Shown here: in pieces, positions 61,637-64,000 of the stretch
Position numbering within the stretch: position 1 is the first letter of the stretch
How the letters are laid out: every line of letters starts with the position of its first letter
Assembly (NCBI GenBank): GCA_958295935.1
Contig: OY282385.1
Location: 744,001-808,000 of the forward strand
DNA: 64,000 nucleotides
Origin: an uncultured Dehalococcoidia bacterium
GTDB lineage: Bacteria; Chloroflexota; Dehalococcoidia; Lucifugimonadales; Lucifugimonadaceae
Direction: 5' to 3'
Position numbers and translations under genes: made by a program
Notes under the pieces: generated by a model
Database searches by the model: none
Told to the model about the DNA's origin: nothing
What the model saw: only the letters and a program-made list of their open reading frames with translations

Positions 61637-61930
61637 GTGGATCCGAACACGACCACAGGCGCTGACTGGGCATTGACCAGTACGTCTCTCAAGTTGCTCT
61701 GGCTGACCCTGCCGCTTGCGCTCACTGCGGGGCTTTCGCTACTCACGGCTCATGCGGTGATTCCGTCTGCCGTGGCGACTCGTACAATCCCTGAACGGTG
61801 GGAACTGCTGAGGAAGCCTCTCTACGCGCTTGGCCTGCTGTCGGTTGTGGGGATTGGTATCACGCTTGCATTCACGGCGCTAGAGGCTGAGCCGTTCCTA
61901 ACCAGGGTCTACAGCCGATACTGGCAGTGA
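61637..61930 (+). CDS. small membrane protein of the respiratory cluster
   Basis: A 97-residue protein from GTG 61637 with two hydrophobic helices (about residues 15-43 and 63-82). It lies 50 bases upstream of the pentaheme cytochrome gene on the same strand, so it may be an accessory subunit of that complex. No family recognised. Confidence 0.6.
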   Translation: MDPNTTTGADWALTSTSLKLLWLTLPLALTAGLSLLTAHAVIPSAVATRTIPERWELLRKPLYALGLLSVVGIGITLAFTALEAEPFLTRVYSRYWQ

Positions 61931-61980
61931 ACATGTCTGCAACAGTCTACTGCGCGTTTTCGCTCCGGGGTTTCCACTGA

Positions 61981-62703
61981 TTGGCGTCTCTGCTCGAGTT
62001 CATTAAAGAGAAGCACAGGACAACGCCGCTCTGGATCAAGGCGCTGGCGCCGGTCCTGTTATTGGGCGGATTGGCCGTCTTTGCGGTGACCGGTGCGGTT
62101 ACCGCGTTCGTCATCACAGCCTGGCTGGGCCAGCCCATTCCGGTGTTGGGCTTCGACCAGACTGTAAAGCAGCCGATCGCGTTTCCTCACACAATCCACG
62201 CCGGTACGGGGTTGTTCCCCAGCACAGGCTTGCCTGGTCAGTTCATCGACGGTTTGGAGATGGACTGTACTTTTTGCCACCGGACGGTGACTTCACAGGC
62301 GAATGCCGGCGTGCCTCCGGTGGCGCTGTGCAGCTACTGCCACAAGGTGATAGGCCCGGAGGAAAACCCGGAACTGGCCAAACTGCGGAAAGCGGCCGGG
62401 CTTACCGAGGAGGATCCTTCTCCGATCAATTGGAAACGGGTGCACCGTCTGCCGGACCACGTGCGCTTTGTGCACGAGCCTCATATCCGCTACCTGACCC
62501 AGCACCCCTCAGAGATCAGGAACGCCGCTCCCGGGGTCAATCAACTGTCTGAAGCGTTGCCCTCACAGGTATGCTCTACTTGTCACGGAGACGTAGCTTC
62601 CATGCTCGAGGTAAAGCAGGTGGAGGCTCTGAAGATGGGGCAGTGTGTCGATTGCCACCGCGAGAACGAGGCTCCCACCGACTGCACCGTTTGCCACCAC
62701 TAG
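61981..62703 (+). CDS. actA: membrane-anchored pentaheme cytochrome c (ActA-like)
   Basis: A 240-residue protein from TTG 61981. One N-terminal helix (about residues 18-48) anchors a periplasmic domain with five C-x-x-C-H sites at 96-100, 117-121, 198-202, 222-226 and 235-239, and extra His residues for axial ligation. This is the layout of ActA of alternative complex III, a quinol:electron-acceptor oxidoreductase that replaces bc1. The following gene supports that identity. Confidence 0.85.
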   Translation: MASLLEFIKEKHRTTPLWIKALAPVLLLGGLAVFAVTGAVTAFVITAWLGQPIPVLGFDQTVKQPIAFPHTIHAGTGLFPSTGLPGQFIDGLEMDCTFCHRTVTSQANAGVPPVALCSYCHKVIGPEENPELAKLRKAAGLTEEDPSPINWKRVHRLPDHVRFVHEPHIRYLTQHPSEIRNAAPGVNQLSEALPSQVCSTCHGDVASMLEVKQVEALKMGQCVDCHRENEAPTDCTVCHH

Positions 62704-62731
62704 CATTTCCCCACGCCTGAGATTGAGTGAG

Positions 62732-64000
62732 TTGAAGAAGCTTACACGCAGACAGTTCATGGTTCTGAGCGGCAAGGCCGCTACAGGGGCCGTGATCTTC
62801 GTGGCGTGCGGTCTTCCGGAGAGGGAGCTGATCGTTCAGAGCCCGGTAGAGCTCCCGGAGGATCTGGTGCGCGGCGAGGATGCTTGGTTCGCCACGACTT
62901 GGGGCGACATGCCCGGGGGCGACGGTCTTATAGTGCGGGTGATGGAGGGTAGAGCGAAGAAGGTGGCGGGCAACCCGGATTTTCCGGTTAACGCTGGCAA
63001 GCAGAGCGTGCGTCATGACGCTGCGCTTCAGCTTCTGTATCACCCGGACCGCATTTCCCGGCCGTTGATGCGCCGCAGCAAGGGCGGTGCGCTCAACCCC
63101 ATCTCCTGGGCTGAAGCGGAGATTGAGATGATCAATGCGCTGGAAGCGGCGGGCGGGGTTACCGTGGTAACGAACCCGCTGCGCGGCCATCTGGGGTTGG
63201 TGGCTGAGCAGTTTGCCGCGCTGTATGGAGGCCGGCACATCGCTTTCGACGCGGTTGAGCAGGGAGTTCTGCACGGAGCGGTGGATCGTGTGTTCGGGCA
63301 GAGTTCCTTGCCGGATCTGGACATTGGCGAGGCCCAAGCGGTGTTGTCTTTCGGGGCAGACTGGTTGAGTACGTGGGTCTCACCGGTCAGCCTGTCGGTC
63401 AAATACGGGCAGTTCCGGGGTCAGGGACATCGCGGCTACCTGGTACACGTGGAGCCTCGAATGTCGATGACTGCGGCTGCGGCTGATCTCTGGATCGCGC
63501 CACGGCCCGGAACCGAGGGCGAGGTGGCTCTTTCGATTGCGAAGGAGATCATCGACCACGGCTGGGCATCGTCTGGCGACATAGGGGCCTTCATGGAGAA
63601 CATGCCGGATGGCGCGCTGGATAATTACGGGGCGTCTGCGGTTGCGGAACGCTCCGGCGTGCCTGAAGAGCGTCTCAAGAGGGCGGCAGAAAAGCTTGGT
63701 ACGAACCGGCCTGCCTTGGCTTTCGCCGGCGGCAGCACAGGAGCGCACGCCAACGGCAGTTTCAACCTGAGCGCGATCTATTCTCTCAACTACCTGCTTG
63801 GGTCCGTGGGGTCCAAGGGCGGGATCCGCTCGAACCCGGCATCGCCGCTTAGCGGGGTGCCTTCGTCGGCCACCGGGGCATCGCTGGAGGAATGGGAAAA
63901 TGAAATCGCGCAGTGGCGCGGGGGCAACGTGAGAACGGTGATCGTCCGGGGCGCGGACATCGTGCACGGACTGCCCGCTTCGGTTGAAGTGAAGGGTGCG
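62732..64000 (+). CDS. actB: alternative complex III subunit ActB, N-terminal part
   Basis: Open to the right edge (423 codons). Start is TTG 62732. L-T-R-R-Q-F-M-V-L is a Tat signal, with a lipobox-like F-V-A-C at residue 26. The domain resembles molybdopterin oxidoreductases (L-I-V-R-V-M-E-G-R-A-K-K-V-A-G-N-P-D, L-L-Y-H-P-D-R), but the N-terminal Cys motif for a [4Fe-4S] cluster is absent: the corresponding part reads T-T-W-G-D-M-P-G-G-D-G. That loss is typical of ActB, in which the first domain has no cofactor and the C-terminal domain (outside the window) holds the iron-sulfur clusters. Confidence 0.85.
   Translation, partial: MKKLTRRQFMVLSGKAATGAVIFVACGLPERELIVQSPVELPEDLVRGEDAWFATTWGDMPGGDGLIVRVMEGRAKKVAGNPDFPVNAGKQSVRHDAALQLLYHPDRISRPLMRRSKGGALNPISWAEAEIEMINALEAAGGVTVVTNPLRGHLGLVAEQFAALYGGRHIAFDAVEQGVLHGAVDRVFGQSSLPDLDIGEAQAVLSFGADWLSTWVSPVSLSVKYGQFRGQGHRGYLVHVEPRMSMTAAAADLWIAPRPGTEGEVALSIAKEIIDHGWASSGDIGAFMENMPDGALDNYGASAVAERSGVPEERLKRAAEKLGTNRPALAFAGGSTGAHANGSFNLSAIYSLNYLLGSVGSKGGIRSNPASPLSGVPSSATGASLEEWENEIAQWRGGNVRTVIVRGADIVHGLPASVEVKGA

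Noticed and set aside
1-64000. Insertion sequence, integrase or prophage genes
   Set aside because: No transposase, integrase or phage structural gene was seen, although several parts look imported.

Overview
The window (about 60% GC by eye, dense gene packing, frequent GTG/TTG starts, short AGGAG-type ribosome sites) looks like a chromosomal segment of an uncultivated Chloroflexota bacterium. The mix of a DUF2277 protein, a DUF971 protein, a DUF6941 protein, two enolase-superfamily (mandelate racemase/muconate lactonizing) enzymes, a bicupin, a sarcosine-oxidase-like flavoprotein, a DUF362 protein and the start of an alternative complex III respiratory cluster resembles the Dehalococcoidia/SAR202 lineage. 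This is inferred from gene content; there is no rRNA gene in the window to confirm it.

Layout. 1-9.4 kb: start of an MFS exporter, PAC2 protein, thrB-lysC, two family-2 glycosyltransferases separated by a decayed CoA-binding gene, tRNA-Pro(CGG), an exported acidic protein, Trm112 plus a thioredoxin-reductase-like flavoprotein, and a geranylgeranyl-reductase-like flavoprotein. 9.4-12.8 kb: leuS with an altered KMSKS loop and an SMP-30 propeller. 12.9-18.9 kb: an accessory island made of a four-copy 214-bp repeat array, an intracellular trypsin-like protease, an orphan HsdS, an MNT nucleotidyltransferase, a PIN nuclease, an AAA/ABC-type ATPase, and the collapsed remains of a higB-higA-ImmA/IrrE locus. 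18.9-33.7 kb: catabolic enzymes and housekeeping genes (recG, fakB, fakA, rpmB, rpe, argH, argG, thpR). 33.7-38.2 kb: a second enolase-family enzyme, a small transcription unit that looks like a cysteine-codon attenuator, an amidohydrolase and a DUF362 protein. 38.2-44.6 kb: proA, proB and, divergently, mfd. 44.7-52 kb: bicupin, second orphan HsdS, pxpABC (5-oxoprolinase), radC and a Gfo/Idh/MocA oxidoreductase. 52.3-57.2 kb: DUF971, a large Kelch lipoprotein, DUF2277, and the E1 alpha and beta subunits of a 2-oxo-acid dehydrogenase. 57.4-60.4 kb: a complete XcyI-type restriction-modification pair bracketed by two diverged copies of a 170-bp element. 60.5-64 kb: a small hypothetical, a Tat-signal protein, and the start of a quinol-oxidising complex (pentaheme ActA, then ActB running off the end).

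The most interesting region is the all-minus-strand run 18377-13851: ATPase, PIN, MNT, HsdS and a cytoplasmic serine protease follow each other closely, downstream of a dead toxin-antitoxin locus and next to a repeat array. It could be a composite conflict system, or a pile-up of independent modules. Two other strong observations are a putative cysteine-responsive attenuator with an 8-codon Cys-x-Cys-x stretch but no recognised target gene, and several genes caught in mid-decay whose pieces can still be read across three frames.
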